A stretch of 64,000 nucleotides of DNA from Chloroflexota bacterium (GTDB lineage Bacteria > Chloroflexota > Anaerolineae > Anaerolineales > UBA4823): contig JAAYXE010000180.1 in the NCBI GenBank assembly GCA_012516075.1, positions 1 to 64,000 on the forward strand, written 5' to 3'. The position numbers were made by a program, and so were the translations under genes. The notes below the pieces were generated by a model. That model searched no databases, was not told the origin of the DNA, and was given only the letters and a program-made list of their open reading frames with translations. Below, one piece after another: positions 1 through 8,255 of the stretch; the first letter of the stretch is position 1; the number at the start of each line of letters is the position of its first letter.

Positions 1-26
1 CGGCCGGCGACCATGCTCGCCGGCCG
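1..26. other. hairpin at window edge
   Basis: Bases 1-10 and 17-26 are perfect inverse complements (10 bp, GC-only apart from the loop end) around a 6-base loop. It lies 44 bp beyond the stop of the first minus-strand gene and could be its transcription terminator, but there is no clear U-tract and the window edge may cut it. Confidence 0.3.
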
Positions 27-69
27 GTTGCTGTTAATCGCTGCCCGGCAGGTGGATTTTTCCTTACCA

Positions 70-426
70 CTACCGCTCGTTCATGGCCGCTGCGGCCCGG
101 ATGAGGTCTTTGAGCGCCCCTTCGTCGATCGTATCTCCCTGGTACAGGTCGATCGAGCGGGTCTTCTTCGCATCCAGCCCGGCGTTGAACAATCCTTTGG
201 GATCGGGCAGTTCAGCCCCCTTGAAAAAGTTAATCTTGATGTGGTCTTTAAAGGCACCGAATGCAGCTGCGTTGCCGTTGTATGTCCAGGTGGGGCTGTT
301 CCACTTCCATTCTTCGTTCAGCCTCGGTTCCGCCTCACGGATCAGTTCGCGCAGCCTGGCGAGGATCTGTCCCTGCCATTCGGGCAGCTCTGCGATCCGC
401 CTGTCGATCTGTTGCGCCGCTTCCAC
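70..426 (-). CDS. DUF1801 family protein (YdhG/frataxin-like fold)
   Basis: This 118-residue protein has the DUF1801 pattern: an N-terminal helix ending in LPEWQ, the central EEWKWNSPTW stretch, then AFGAFKDHIKINFFKGA with a small C-terminal helix. Members are small soluble proteins, some described as iron-binding or putative iron chaperones; the substrate here is unknown. I place the start at the GTG at 424-426 because a perfect GGAGG lies seven bases upstream; a longer reading from a TTG at 456 would run through that ribosome binding site. It is the last minus-strand gene before the window edge and stands alone, separated by about 400 bp from the next gene upstream. Confidence 0.75.
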   Translation of the reverse strand: MEAAQQIDRRIAELPEWQGQILARLRELIREAEPRLNEEWKWNSPTWTYNGNAAAFGAFKDHIKINFFKGAELPDPKGLFNAGLDAKKTRSIDLYQGDTIDEGALKDLIRAAAAMNER

Positions 427-834
427 TGGTTTACCTCCCTTCACTGGCCCCCGCAATGCACCTGTATTCCCCGATTGAGATTATATCAAACAGGCCCACC
501 GGTGGTTTCCAGGCCTCTTACTTATGTTCGGGGAGGCGTCCTGAGCGGCGGTCAAAGAACGACTGCCTGGTCGAAGGGTGCCTCCCCGAATTTCTGCGGC
601 CTGCGTGCAGCGACGGACCTCCCTGCCGTGGCACATGGGGACACGGATCGACGCCGGTCACGCAGACGAAGATGGATAATTTACTTATCGTTCGATCCCC
701 GAATCCTCGACCATCCCACAGAAGGGCAAAACGGCCTTCTGCGCATACCCGGTCGAGGACTGCATGGCTTCCAGGTGCTCAACCTCTCGCTGCCGCGTGC
801 GAACGGCCCCACGCCGGCGGTTGGCATTCATCGA
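427..834. other. intergenic stretch with one long inverted repeat
   Basis: No convincing gene was found in these 408 bases between two minus-strand genes. Bases 527-537 and 580-590 form a perfect 11-bp inverted repeat separated by 42 bases. It has no U-tract, so it is not a classic terminator; it may be a processing hairpin or the remnant of a small repeat element. Confidence 0.4.
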
Positions 835-1623
835 TCACTGCGGATCTCGGGCGGATAACGCCTTTTCCACCTGTTCACGGATAGCCTGAGCGATGACCGC
901 TTCCACATCGAAATGCTGCTCCAGAAAGGCCAGAATAGCGAGCGCCGACTGCGGCGTGCGGTTGTACCCCTGCTGGAAGTCCGCCAGGCGGGCAGCCAGC
1001 AGCGGGAAGCGCTGCTCCACGCGCCGTTCGCCTGCAAAGTGGTCGACGAAAGCCGGCTGCTCTGCTTCTGTCTTTGCCGCCAGAGCCAGCACGTGATCGA
1101 GTGCGTACACCTGGACAAAACGCAGCGCAGACAGCTTCTCCCCGCGCCGGTAACGCAGCATTCCGACATATAAGTTGGTCAGCGCCTCCCCCAGGTGCCA
1201 CGCCTGCCCGTCACCTGCGGGCTCCTGATGCGGGCTGGTCGGAGCGAGCAGTTCATCGTCCAGGCGGGGATCCCTCCAGATTACCCGCCCGGCGCTGAAG
1301 GGGATGCGCGCCAGCTCCGCAGGCTCGAACACGGCAAACTCGGCGAACACCTGATCGGCGAAGAGCACCTTATACCCATCCGGCGTGTTGCGGAACGTGT
1401 AGGCCAGGGGCTGGACGGCATGCAGCCAGGATAGATCGTCGATGTAGGCCTGTTTGTAGCCCGGCTCCACGATGGCGAAGAAGTCGAGGTCGGAGAATTC
1501 ATCCAGCCGTGCTGTCTCCTGCCCGGAGGAGCCCAGGCCCAGCAGCGCCAGCGCATGCCCGCTGAGGGAGAGCGAGCGGCCGATCTCGTCCAGCCGCTGG
1601 AGTAGCAGCGCCGCCCGGTTCAT
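835..1623 (-). CDS. nucleotidyltransferase-fold protein
   Basis: The 262-residue protein carries a nucleotidyltransferase (Pol beta-like/MNT) signature near residues 30-50: GLGSSGQE, then a spacer and SDLDFF, which supplies the two metal-binding aspartates. The rest resembles family members that adenylylate small molecules or proteins, with a helical C-terminal part; the acceptor cannot be named. Its ATG overlaps the proS stop codon (ATGA-type overlap at 1620-1623), so it is translationally coupled to proS and probably belongs to the same transcript. The operon partnership with a tRNA synthetase is noted but no functional link is known to me. Confidence 0.7.
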   Translation of the reverse strand: MNRAALLLQRLDEIGRSLSLSGHALALLGLGSSGQETARLDEFSDLDFFAIVEPGYKQAYIDDLSWLHAVQPLAYTFRNTPDGYKVLFADQVFAEFAVFEPAELARIPFSAGRVIWRDPRLDDELLAPTSPHQEPAGDGQAWHLGEALTNLYVGMLRYRRGEKLSALRFVQVYALDHVLALAAKTEAEQPAFVDHFAGERRVEQRFPLLAARLADFQQGYNRTPQSALAILAFLEQHFDVEAVIAQAIREQVEKALSARDPQ

Positions 1624-3413
1624 GTGTAAGGCACCGGGTGGACCTGCCCCTCGATCGCCGCGAACAGGTCTGCGATCTGTTCCTGTACGAAGGGGATGAT
1701 CTCATCCAGCGGGAGGACGCGCCGTTCTGCGGATGTGCGCAGGCGGAACTCCACGCCGCCCTCCCCCAGTGCCCTCGGGCTGATGGTCAGGCGGATGGGC
1801 AGGCCGATCAGGTCGGCATCGTTGAACTTTACGCCCGGCGTTTCGTCGCGGTCGTCATACAGCACCTCGACGCCCGCCGCCTGCAGATCGCGGTACAGAT
1901 TCTCCGCCGCTTCAACCGCCCCGGGATCCTTACCCTTCCCGCTGAGCAGGACGAGATGCACCTGGTAGGGGGCTACGCTGACCGGCCATGTCAGGCCGTG
2001 CTCATCGTGCCATTCCTCGGCAATGCAGGCGATCAGACGCCCGACGCCGATGCCGTACGAGCCCATGATCACCGGCCGGGAATCCCCTTCCGGGCTGAGG
2101 AAGTAACAGCCCATCGGTTCGCTGTAGCGCGTGCCAAGCTGGAAGATATTGCCCACTTCGACTCCGCGGCGGGCGTTCATGGGCTGTCCGCACTGCGGGC
2201 AGGGATCGTCCTGACCGGCCGCAGCGATATCGGTCACGATCTGGGCCTGAAAATCTCTGCCGTAGTTGACGTTGCGCAGGTGGTACCCTTCCTCGTTGGC
2301 GCCTGCGACCAGGTTGGGGGAACTGACTACGGCGTCGTCGACCACTACGAGCACACCGCTGAGTCCGACCGGCGAGGCGTAGCCCGGCACCGCACCGGCT
2401 GCCCGGATCTCCTCTTCGGTGGCCGGCCGCAGCGACCTCGCTCTGACCGCATTTGCCAGCTTGTTTTCGTTGACCTCCATATCGCCGCGCACGATGGCGA
2501 ACACCAGCCGTTCCCGGCTGCCGCCTTCTGAATTCCCGTCTGATCCGGACTCATGGATGGAGGCCATCAGAAAGACGGCTTTGGCTGTGCGTGCTTTTGA
2601 AATACCCAGAAAAGCGGCCAGGTCTTCAATCGTCTTCGCGCCCGGGGTGGCCACCCGCTCCAGCTCCAGGGGGGCTTCTACGGGGGCGGACGGCTTGCGA
2701 AAGGTGGCAACCTGGCGGTTGGCGGCGTAGCCGCAGTGGTTGCAGATCAGCAGCGTGTCCTCGCCAACCGGCGTCAGATACATGAACTCGTGTGCCGTCC
2801 TGCCGCCCATCATACCCGTATCGGCCCTCACGGCGATCATCGGCAGCCCGCAGCGCTGGAAGATCCTGAAATAGGCCTTGTAGTGGGCCTGATACTGGCG
2901 CTCCAGGCCCTCCCAGTCTGCATCCAGGCTGTAGCTGTCTTTCATGGTGAACTCGCGCACGCGGATCAAGCCCGCGCGGGGGCGCGGATCGTCGCGCCAC
3001 TTGGTCTGGATGTGGTAGAGCAGGGCCGGAAGCTGGCGGTACGAGCGGATCTCCCGGCGGACCAGGTCAGCCAGGGCTTCTTCGTGGGTCATCGCCAGGG
3101 CCAGTTCGCGGCCGGAGCGGTCCTTCAGGCGTCCCATCTCGGCGTCGATGCTTTCCCAGCGGCCGGTTTCCTTCCAGATCTCGGCTGGCTGGACCACAGG
3201 CATGCTGATTTCCTGGCCCCCGATGGCGTCCATCTCCTGGCGCAGGATGGCCTCGATCTTTGATTTCGTTCGCTGACCCAGCGGCAGGTAGCTGAAAATA
3301 CCGGCGGCATGCTGGCGGATGAACCCGGCGCGCAGCAGCAGCCGGTGGCTGGCGATTTCGGCTTCCGCTGGCGCTTCGCGCAGGGTCTGGCTGAAAAGCC
3401 TGGACATTCGCAT
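1620..3413 (-). CDS. proS: prolyl-tRNA synthetase (bacterial type)
   Basis: ProS charges tRNA-Pro with proline in the cytoplasm. The 597-residue product starts with the usual MRMSRLFSQTLREAP segment, followed by the class II motif 1 to 3 core (GFIRQHAAGIFSYLPLG, then the RPRAGLIRVREFTMKDSYS stretch). An editing (INS/YbaK) domain follows at about residues 225-380 and an anticodon-binding domain at the C-terminus. This is the bacterial layout with the editing insertion. I chose the ATG at 3413 because GGAGGAG lies just upstream and homology begins there; an in-frame longer reading to 3515 would translate a terminator hairpin. The adjacent nucleotidyltransferase gene overlaps its stop. Confidence 0.95.
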   Translation of the reverse strand: MRMSRLFSQTLREAPAEAEIASHRLLLRAGFIRQHAAGIFSYLPLGQRTKSKIEAILRQEMDAIGGQEISMPVVQPAEIWKETGRWESIDAEMGRLKDRSGRELALAMTHEEALADLVRREIRSYRQLPALLYHIQTKWRDDPRPRAGLIRVREFTMKDSYSLDADWEGLERQYQAHYKAYFRIFQRCGLPMIAVRADTGMMGGRTAHEFMYLTPVGEDTLLICNHCGYAANRQVATFRKPSAPVEAPLELERVATPGAKTIEDLAAFLGISKARTAKAVFLMASIHESGSDGNSEGGSRERLVFAIVRGDMEVNENKLANAVRARSLRPATEEEIRAAGAVPGYASPVGLSGVLVVVDDAVVSSPNLVAGANEEGYHLRNVNYGRDFQAQIVTDIAAAGQDDPCPQCGQPMNARRGVEVGNIFQLGTRYSEPMGCYFLSPEGDSRPVIMGSYGIGVGRLIACIAEEWHDEHGLTWPVSVAPYQVHLVLLSGKGKDPGAVEAAENLYRDLQAAGVEVLYDDRDETPGVKFNDADLIGLPIRLTISPRALGEGGVEFRLRTSAERRVLPLDEIIPFVQEQIADLFAAIEGQVHPVPYT

Positions 3414-3438
3414 CGCGACTCCTCCTGGTGCAGTCTGG

Positions 3439-3477
3439 AATAAAACAAAAACCCTCTGGGCTTTCTGTCCAGAGGGT
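3439..3477 (-). terminator. intrinsic terminator in the proS leader
   Basis: On the minus strand a perfect 9-bp stem (ACCCTCTGG with CCAGAGGGT, nine-base loop) is followed directly by TTTTTGTTTT. The U-tract ends about 25 bases before the proS ATG, leaving only the ribosome binding site between them. It may end transcription of the upstream glycerate kinase operon, but because a separate proS promoter hardly fits downstream, control of proS by attenuation or readthrough is likely. No canonical T-box sequence was found upstream. Confidence 0.75.
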
Positions 3478-3642
3478 GGGAGTGGATAAGAGGTTTGCCT
3501 ACCAGCCCACAGCAAAAGGACCAGAAGCCCGGGAAGGGTTTCGGGTGGCAGGGACTGGGGAAGGCAGGCAGATTCGAAGCATATGAAAAGTGTACCAGAG
3601 AACGGCTGTTTTTTCCAGCCTGTGAATCGCCGGGAGATGGGA

Positions 3643-5010
3643 TCAGGCGAAGGTGAACAGGAAGGTCAGGTCGTTGACGTTGGTCTGGGTGGGACCGGGC
3701 TTGAGCAGGTCGCCCAGGCGTTCAAAGAAGTGATACGAATCGTTGCGCCGCAGAAAATCGGCGGGGTTGAGCTCCAACTGGCGGGCACGGTGCAGGGTTT
3801 CTCCCGTGACGACCGCACCGGCCGCATCGGTTGGCCCGTCGCCGCCGTCTGTGGCCAGCGTGACCAGTGCGACGTTCTTCAGACCGGCCAGCTCGCCGGC
3901 CGCTGCCAGAGCCAGTTCCTGGTTGCGGCCTCCCAGCCCGCCGCCGCGCAGCGTGACGGTAGTTTCGCCGCCGGCAACGATGCAGCCCGGTCGCGGCACG
4001 GGCTGCCCGCTGACGGCAGCTTGACGCAGGATCGAGCTCAGAAAGCGCCCCGCCTGGCGCGCTTCACCCTGTAAATACGTGGTCAGCAGGAGCGGCTGAA
4101 ACCCTTCTTCGGCCGCCTGCTTGATGGCGGCCTGGGCTGCCAGCCGGTTGCTGCCGATGATCTGATTATGAACCAGCTGGAACACGGGATCGCCGGGTTT
4201 GGGAGTTTCTTCGATCAGACCCAGCCGGCCCTGCTCCAGGTGGTTCAGGATGGGCGCAGGGGCCCGGTCCAGCAGGTCGTAGCGCTGCAGCACACCATAA
4301 GCGGTATCGAAGGTCGTTGTATCGGGGACGGTCGGCCCGGAGGCGATGGTGTCCAGCGGGTCGCCGACCACGTCGGAGAGAATCAGGGCGACGATCTGGG
4401 CAGGGGCGGCAAGGCGGGCCAGCCCGCCGCCTTTCAGCAGGTCCAGGTGCTTGCGCAGGGCATTGATCTCCTCGATGCGCGCTCCGCTGGCCAGCAGGGC
4501 AGAGGTGAGACTTTGCAGATCTTCCAGGGTGATATCCGGGAGCGGCGCGGTGAGCAGTGCCGAACCGCCGCCGGAGATCAGGCACAGGATCAGGTCATCC
4601 GCCTGAGATGCGGCCAGCAGGTCCATCATGCGCCGCGCCGCTCGCAGGCCGCGTTCGTCGGGCAGCGGGTGCCCGGCCTCCACGATCTGGACCGGGCCAA
4701 TTTGATCGCTCGATGTATATCCTTCTTTGACGATGACGATGCCGTCGGTCACCAGCGGTCCCATGATTTCGACCACTGCCCTTGTCATGGGTGCGCCCGC
4801 TTTTCCGGCTCCGACCACGCGCACGCGCCGGAACCGGCGCAGGTCAAGGCTGACCGATCCCACTTTAAGGGCCGAACCGCTGCAGCTCAGCTGCCTTCTC
4901 ACGGCTTCCGCAGGGTCAACAGCCTGCAGGGCTGCTTCCAGAATGCGGGCTACCTGGCCTCCCCAGGGGGCGGAAGCCAGAGAATGGGCATTCCAGCGTG
5001 TCAGATCCAT
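3643..5010 (-). CDS. glycerate 2-kinase (type II, MOFRL family)
   Basis: This enzyme phosphorylates D-glycerate to 2-phosphoglycerate using ATP, in glyoxylate, serine or sugar-acid breakdown. The 455-residue product shows the family pattern: VVGAGKAGAPM near residue 75, EAGHPLPDE, the ISGGGSALL loop, NALRKHLDLLKGGG, LSDVVGDPLDTIASGPT, then the C-terminal MOFRL domain with GGETTVTLRG, GGRNQELALAAA and ATDGGDGPTDAAG. The ATG at 5010 has GGAG seven bases upstream, while the ATG at 5022 has none, so the shorter start is preferred. It is third in a minus-strand group after the HMCES and YihY genes, 25 bp from the latter. Confidence 0.92.
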   Translation of the reverse strand: MDLTRWNAHSLASAPWGGQVARILEAALQAVDPAEAVRRQLSCSGSALKVGSVSLDLRRFRRVRVVGAGKAGAPMTRAVVEIMGPLVTDGIVIVKEGYTSSDQIGPVQIVEAGHPLPDERGLRAARRMMDLLAASQADDLILCLISGGGSALLTAPLPDITLEDLQSLTSALLASGARIEEINALRKHLDLLKGGGLARLAAPAQIVALILSDVVGDPLDTIASGPTVPDTTTFDTAYGVLQRYDLLDRAPAPILNHLEQGRLGLIEETPKPGDPVFQLVHNQIIGSNRLAAQAAIKQAAEEGFQPLLLTTYLQGEARQAGRFLSSILRQAAVSGQPVPRPGCIVAGGETTVTLRGGGLGGRNQELALAAAGELAGLKNVALVTLATDGGDGPTDAAGAVVTGETLHRARQLELNPADFLRRNDSYHFFERLGDLLKPGPTQTNVNDLTFLFTFA

Positions 5011-5035
5011 GGTCAACTCCATTCGACAGCGATAC

Positions 5036-5947
5036 TCAGTCCTGCGAGGTGCTCGCTTCCCGCAGGCGGGTGGTGTAAGCGACGGCGGAGCTGATATGCG
5101 CCCCCAGCAGTGTGATCAGTGCGGTCAGATAAATCCAGATGAGAAGCAGGATGATCGTTGCCAGAGAACCGTAAAGGATCTCCAGCCGCACCAGGCCGCT
5201 GTTGATATACCACCGGAAAAGGAACACCGACAGGCGCCAGGCAAGCGCAGCAAAAAGCGCGCCCCAGAAGGCTTCCATCCAGTTCACACGGATATTGGGG
5301 ATCCAGCGGTACATAGCCAGAAAGACCAGAAAAGAGAGCAGCAGGGGGATCAGGGCCGAGAAGATGCTGCCCAGCATACTTTCGAACAGCGCGGCGCGGC
5401 TGGCCTCCTCCGCCGGGGTGACCGGCAGCAGGGTGAAAACGGTTGCGCCCAGCACGGAGAGCACGAACAGGAAGGCGATGACGGCGAGCATCGCCATGCC
5501 GATCAGCCGCCCCTGGATGGGGTTGCGGGAGACCGCCCCCGGCCAGGCCAGGTTGATGTTGCGCGCCAGGGTGATGAACACGGCCGACGCTGCCCAGATC
5601 AGGCCCACAAGGCCGAAGATACCAACCGTGCCGCGCTGCTCCAGGATCTGCACCAGGTTGGTGCGGATGAAATCTTCCGATATCGGGATGACCGTGGTGA
5701 CAAAATCCACCACCTGTTCGGGCTCGGGCGTGCTGACCAGCACGAAGCCCAGAACGCCCGCCAGAACCAGCAGCAGGGGAAACAGAGAGAAGATGGCATA
5801 GTAAGCAATGCTGGCAGCTCCCTCCGCCGCGCGCACGTACTGAAAACGCTTCAGCGCCAGCAGCAGAATATTCGGAGCGCCACCGGTGTGTTCGTTGGTC
5901 CAGTTATAGGCATCTCTCAGCTTCGGCTGCAGTTCATCGAATACCAT
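5036..5947 (-). CDS. YihY/BrkB family inner-membrane protein
   Basis: The 303-residue protein has about six hydrophobic segments and the YihY/virulence factor BrkB pattern, including SIAYYAIFSLFPLLLVLAGVL near residue 65 and a GALFAALAW segment late in the protein. The family was once called RNase BN by mistake; its true role is unknown and it probably acts in the membrane. It starts 6 bp after the stop of the HMCES-like gene, without an obvious ribosome binding site, which suggests translational coupling. It would therefore share the SOS-like promoter upstream of that gene. Confidence 0.85.
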   Translation of the reverse strand: MVFDELQPKLRDAYNWTNEHTGGAPNILLLALKRFQYVRAAEGAASIAYYAIFSLFPLLLVLAGVLGFVLVSTPEPEQVVDFVTTVIPISEDFIRTNLVQILEQRGTVGIFGLVGLIWAASAVFITLARNINLAWPGAVSRNPIQGRLIGMAMLAVIAFLFVLSVLGATVFTLLPVTPAEEASRAALFESMLGSIFSALIPLLLSFLVFLAMYRWIPNIRVNWMEAFWGALFAALAWRLSVFLFRWYINSGLVRLEILYGSLATIILLLIWIYLTALITLLGAHISSAVAYTTRLREASTSQD

Positions 5948-5953
5948 GGGCGG

Positions 5954-6622
5954 TTAGAGCGGGACAATACACTCCGGTGACTCATTCGCCGGTGAATTCA
6001 CCATTGTCGATACGGGATAGGCCATCATTTCCTCGTGCGGGTAGGGCCGCAGCAGCTCGCTCAGCATCTGGGGATCTTCTTCATCGGGTGAGAGCCACAG
6101 GGAATACCCTTCCTTCGGCAGGATCACCGGCATGCGGTTGTGGATCTCCTCCATCAGCGGGTTCGGTGAGGTGGTGATGATGGTGCACGAAAGGATGTGC
6201 GACCCGTCCGGGGCGTTCCAATGCTCCCACAGGCCCGCAAAGGCAAACAGCTCGCGATCCTTCATCTGGATGTACATGGGGACTTTACCCTTCTGTCCCG
6301 GGATCTGGCGCCACTCGTAGAACCCGTCGGCCAGCACCAGGCAGCGGCGGCGGCGGAATGCGCTGCGGAAGGAAGGTTTTTCGGTCAGGGTTTCTGCCCG
6401 GGCGTTGATCAGCCGGTTCCCTATGCTCGGGTCTTTAGCCCAGGATGGGATCAATCCCCAGGTAAAGAAATCCAGGCGGTTTCTTCCATCGTTCGGGACC
6501 ACCGCCACCGGCTGGGTGGGGGCGATGTTGTAGCGCGGTTCGACCCCCTCCGGTACGGTCAACCAGGGGAAAGTTTTCTGGATCTGGGTGGAATCGAGGG
6601 TTAATGTGTATCTACCGCACAT
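5954..6622 (-). CDS. yedK: SOS response-associated peptidase, YedK/HMCES family
   Basis: YedK/HMCES proteins cross-link covalently to abasic sites in single-stranded DNA through Cys2 and so protect forks. The 222-residue product begins MCGRYTLT, giving the catalytic Cys2 after methionine removal. It also has RYNIAPTQPVAVV, WGLIPSWAKD, NARAETLTEKPSFR (with the conserved Asn and Glu), GFYEW and a late NRMPVIL containing the family region for the active-site histidine. AGGAGG lies seven bases upstream of the ATG. Promoter and operator signals at 6850-6880 fit damage-inducible expression, which matches the family's name and known biology. Confidence 0.93.
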   Translation of the reverse strand: MCGRYTLTLDSTQIQKTFPWLTVPEGVEPRYNIAPTQPVAVVPNDGRNRLDFFTWGLIPSWAKDPSIGNRLINARAETLTEKPSFRSAFRRRRCLVLADGFYEWRQIPGQKGKVPMYIQMKDRELFAFAGLWEHWNAPDGSHILSCTIITTSPNPLMEEIHNRMPVILPKEGYSLWLSPDEEDPQMLSELLRPYPHEEMMAYPVSTMVNSPANESPECIVPL

Positions 6623-6849
6623 TGATGACCTCCTGAACCATGCGTTCTGTCCATCTCCCCGCTGAGAAGCATCGAGGTCTGTCTGGCCTGATGAGTTCCA
6701 TTTGACTGATGGGCAGTATTGTTTCCCGGAGCTTCTCCAGGGGGGCTGGTACGCAGGCCCGTCCCTAATTATAAATCGTATACCGCAGGCCTGCGCAGCT
6801 GTGAACGAGCCGTTGGGACAGTGCGCTCACTATCAGCGGCTCGTAGTAA

Positions 6850-6880
6850 CAATTATAGAACATAAGTTCTATAATTGCAA
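6850..6880 (-). promoter_or_regulatory. promoter with overlapping LexA-like palindrome
   Basis: Bases 6850-6861 and 6866-6877 form a perfect 12-bp inverted repeat with a four-base centre. The minus-strand core reads GAACTTATGTTC and matches the Gram-positive type SOS box GAAC-N4-GTTC. On the minus strand the palindrome overlaps a good promoter: TTGCAA at 6880-6875, a 17-base spacer, then TATAAT at 6857-6852. Transcription would run into the HMCES-like gene after a leader of about 220 bases. The seen part is the palindrome and promoter; LexA control is inferred. Confidence 0.7.
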
Positions 6881-6927
6881 TCACAGTATCGCAGACCCTT
6901 TCCTGGATTCAGGATGTTGGGGCAGTT

Positions 6928-7314
6928 CTATGCATTCTCTTCTCCGGCCGGTGGAATGCTGCTTTCACCACCATCTCGCTGCATCAGGCGCTGCACAAAG
7001 CGCATGCCGGCCAGGATTTGCTCCACACGCTTCCTGGACAGCGATCCGATATACTCCCCCAGGCGGCTCTTTTCCACCGTGTACTGGCGCGACACTTCGA
7101 CAACGCTGTAGCGAGGCAGGTTGCCTTCACCAGGCTCCAGCAGCAGGTTCCCCGGCAGGCTGATCCGCTTTCGGTTGGTGGTCAGCGCGCACACGCTCAC
7201 GGTCGTCAGGCTGCGGTTGAGGTCATCGGCCTGAACGACGACATACGGGTGAGGTATACCCTGCTCCAGCCCCGGCGGATCCATCCAGAAAATATCTCCT
7301 TGCCGGATTTCCAT
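6928..7314 (-). CDS. PemK/MazF family toxin-like protein
   Basis: The 128-residue protein has the PemK/MazF fold pattern: RQGDIFWMD at the start, PHPYVVVQADDLN, a VSVCALTTN strand, the NLLLEPGEGNLPRYSVV segment and RLGEYIGSLS. Family members are ribosome-independent mRNA endonucleases. AGGAGG six bases before the ATG supports the start. No antitoxin gene is visible on either side: the upstream 185 bp is divergent intergenic DNA and downstream is the HMCES leader. It may be a solitary toxin-like nuclease, or its antitoxin may lie elsewhere. The C-terminal 20 residues are polar and not part of the core fold. Confidence 0.8.
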   Translation of the reverse strand: MEIRQGDIFWMDPPGLEQGIPHPYVVVQADDLNRSLTTVSVCALTTNRKRISLPGNLLLEPGEGNLPRYSVVEVSRQYTVEKSRLGEYIGSLSRKRVEQILAGMRFVQRLMQRDGGESSIPPAGEENA

Positions 7315-7465
7315 TTCACCTCCTGGTATTCTGCCCGGCTGCAGCCGTCCATTATACCCCCCTGTGATAAGGCTGCCAGCGTCTGATGTGCTGGAATGCC
7401 TGCTCAGGCTGGCGAAACTCTCAACTTTATGAGAGATGGCTTACATACCCGTGACAAACATCCAT

Positions 7466-7494
7466 TGACCCTTCTCCCCGGACGTGTTAAAACG
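7466..7494 (+). promoter_or_regulatory. candidate promoter for the siroheme gene run
   Basis: TTGACC at 7466-7471 is separated by 17 bases from TAAAAC at 7489-7494. The expected start of transcription, about seven bases on, coincides with the GTG start codon at 7500, and no ribosome binding site precedes that codon. The arrangement suggests a leaderless transcript. The call rests on pattern only. Confidence 0.45.
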
Positions 7495-7499
7495 GTTTT

Positions 7500-8192
7500 G
7501 TGAAAACTTACACCATTTGCCTGGTTGGTCTGGAAAAACAAAAAGCGGCTGTGATCGGTGGAGGCAGTGTGGCGCTGCGTAAGGTTTCTGGACTGCGTGA
7601 AGCCGGCTGCCAGGTAACCGTGATCAGCCCTGAACTTACCGGTGGCCTGTACGATCTGCAGTCGAGCGGACAGATCCACTGGGTCGAGAAAAGCTACCAG
7701 CCAGGCGATCTGCGCACGCTGGGATTAGGGCCCAACAGCCTGGTGATTGCCGCCACCGACCGCCCTGAGATCAACCGGCAGGCCTGGGAAGAAGCGCTGC
7801 AGCTTGGCTGCCTGATCAACGTGGCCGATGATCCGGAACACAGTAATTTTATCTTACCCGCTGTCGTGCGGCGAGGCGAGCTGACACTGGCCGTCTCTAC
7901 CGGGGGGGCCAGTCCGGCCATGGCGCGCTGGCTGCGCCAGGAGCTGGAAGCACAGTATGGCGAGGAGTTCGGGATGCTGGCCAGTGTGCTGGGTGATCTG
8001 CGCCCAGACCTGATCGCCATGTTCGAATCGGAAGAAGAACGCCGTAAAGCGGCCTTCCAGATCATAGAATCCGGTATCCTGGATGTGATCCGCCGCCAGG
8101 GTGAGGGTCCGGCGCGCGCATACGCAGCCTCTTTCCTGAAAAACCTGCAGGCATCCCACCGGAATGAAAGGGATCACCGGACCGGGTTTTGA
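7500..8192 (+). CDS. precorrin-2 dehydrogenase (siroheme synthase N-terminal type)
   Basis: The enzyme oxidises precorrin-2 to sirohydrochlorin with NAD and, in bifunctional members, inserts iron to give siroheme. The 230-residue protein has the Met8/SirC pattern: an NAD-binding VIGGGSVALRKV at residues 18-29, IAATDRPEIN, then NVADDPEHSNFILPAVVRRGEL and the STGGASPAMARWLRQ dimer-domain segment. The start is a GTG without a visible ribosome binding site, possibly leaderless. The CobA-HemD gene follows after 63 bp on the same strand. Siroheme is the cofactor of the DsrAB encoded in this window, so the two regions probably serve one process. Confidence 0.92.
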   Translation: MKTYTICLVGLEKQKAAVIGGGSVALRKVSGLREAGCQVTVISPELTGGLYDLQSSGQIHWVEKSYQPGDLRTLGLGPNSLVIAATDRPEINRQAWEEALQLGCLINVADDPEHSNFILPAVVRRGELTLAVSTGGASPAMARWLRQELEAQYGEEFGMLASVLGDLRPDLIAMFESEEERRKAAFQIIESGILDVIRRQGEGPARAYAASFLKNLQASHRNERDHRTGF

Positions 8193-8255
8193 TGCAGAAC
8201 CATAGGTGAGAATAACGGGCCGGATGTATCTGGATCCGGATCGAGAAGGTGTGCA

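Noticed and set aside
3478-3600. T-box riboswitch upstream of proS
   Set aside because: No T-box consensus (such as GGTGGNACCGCG) or specifier loop was found before the terminator.
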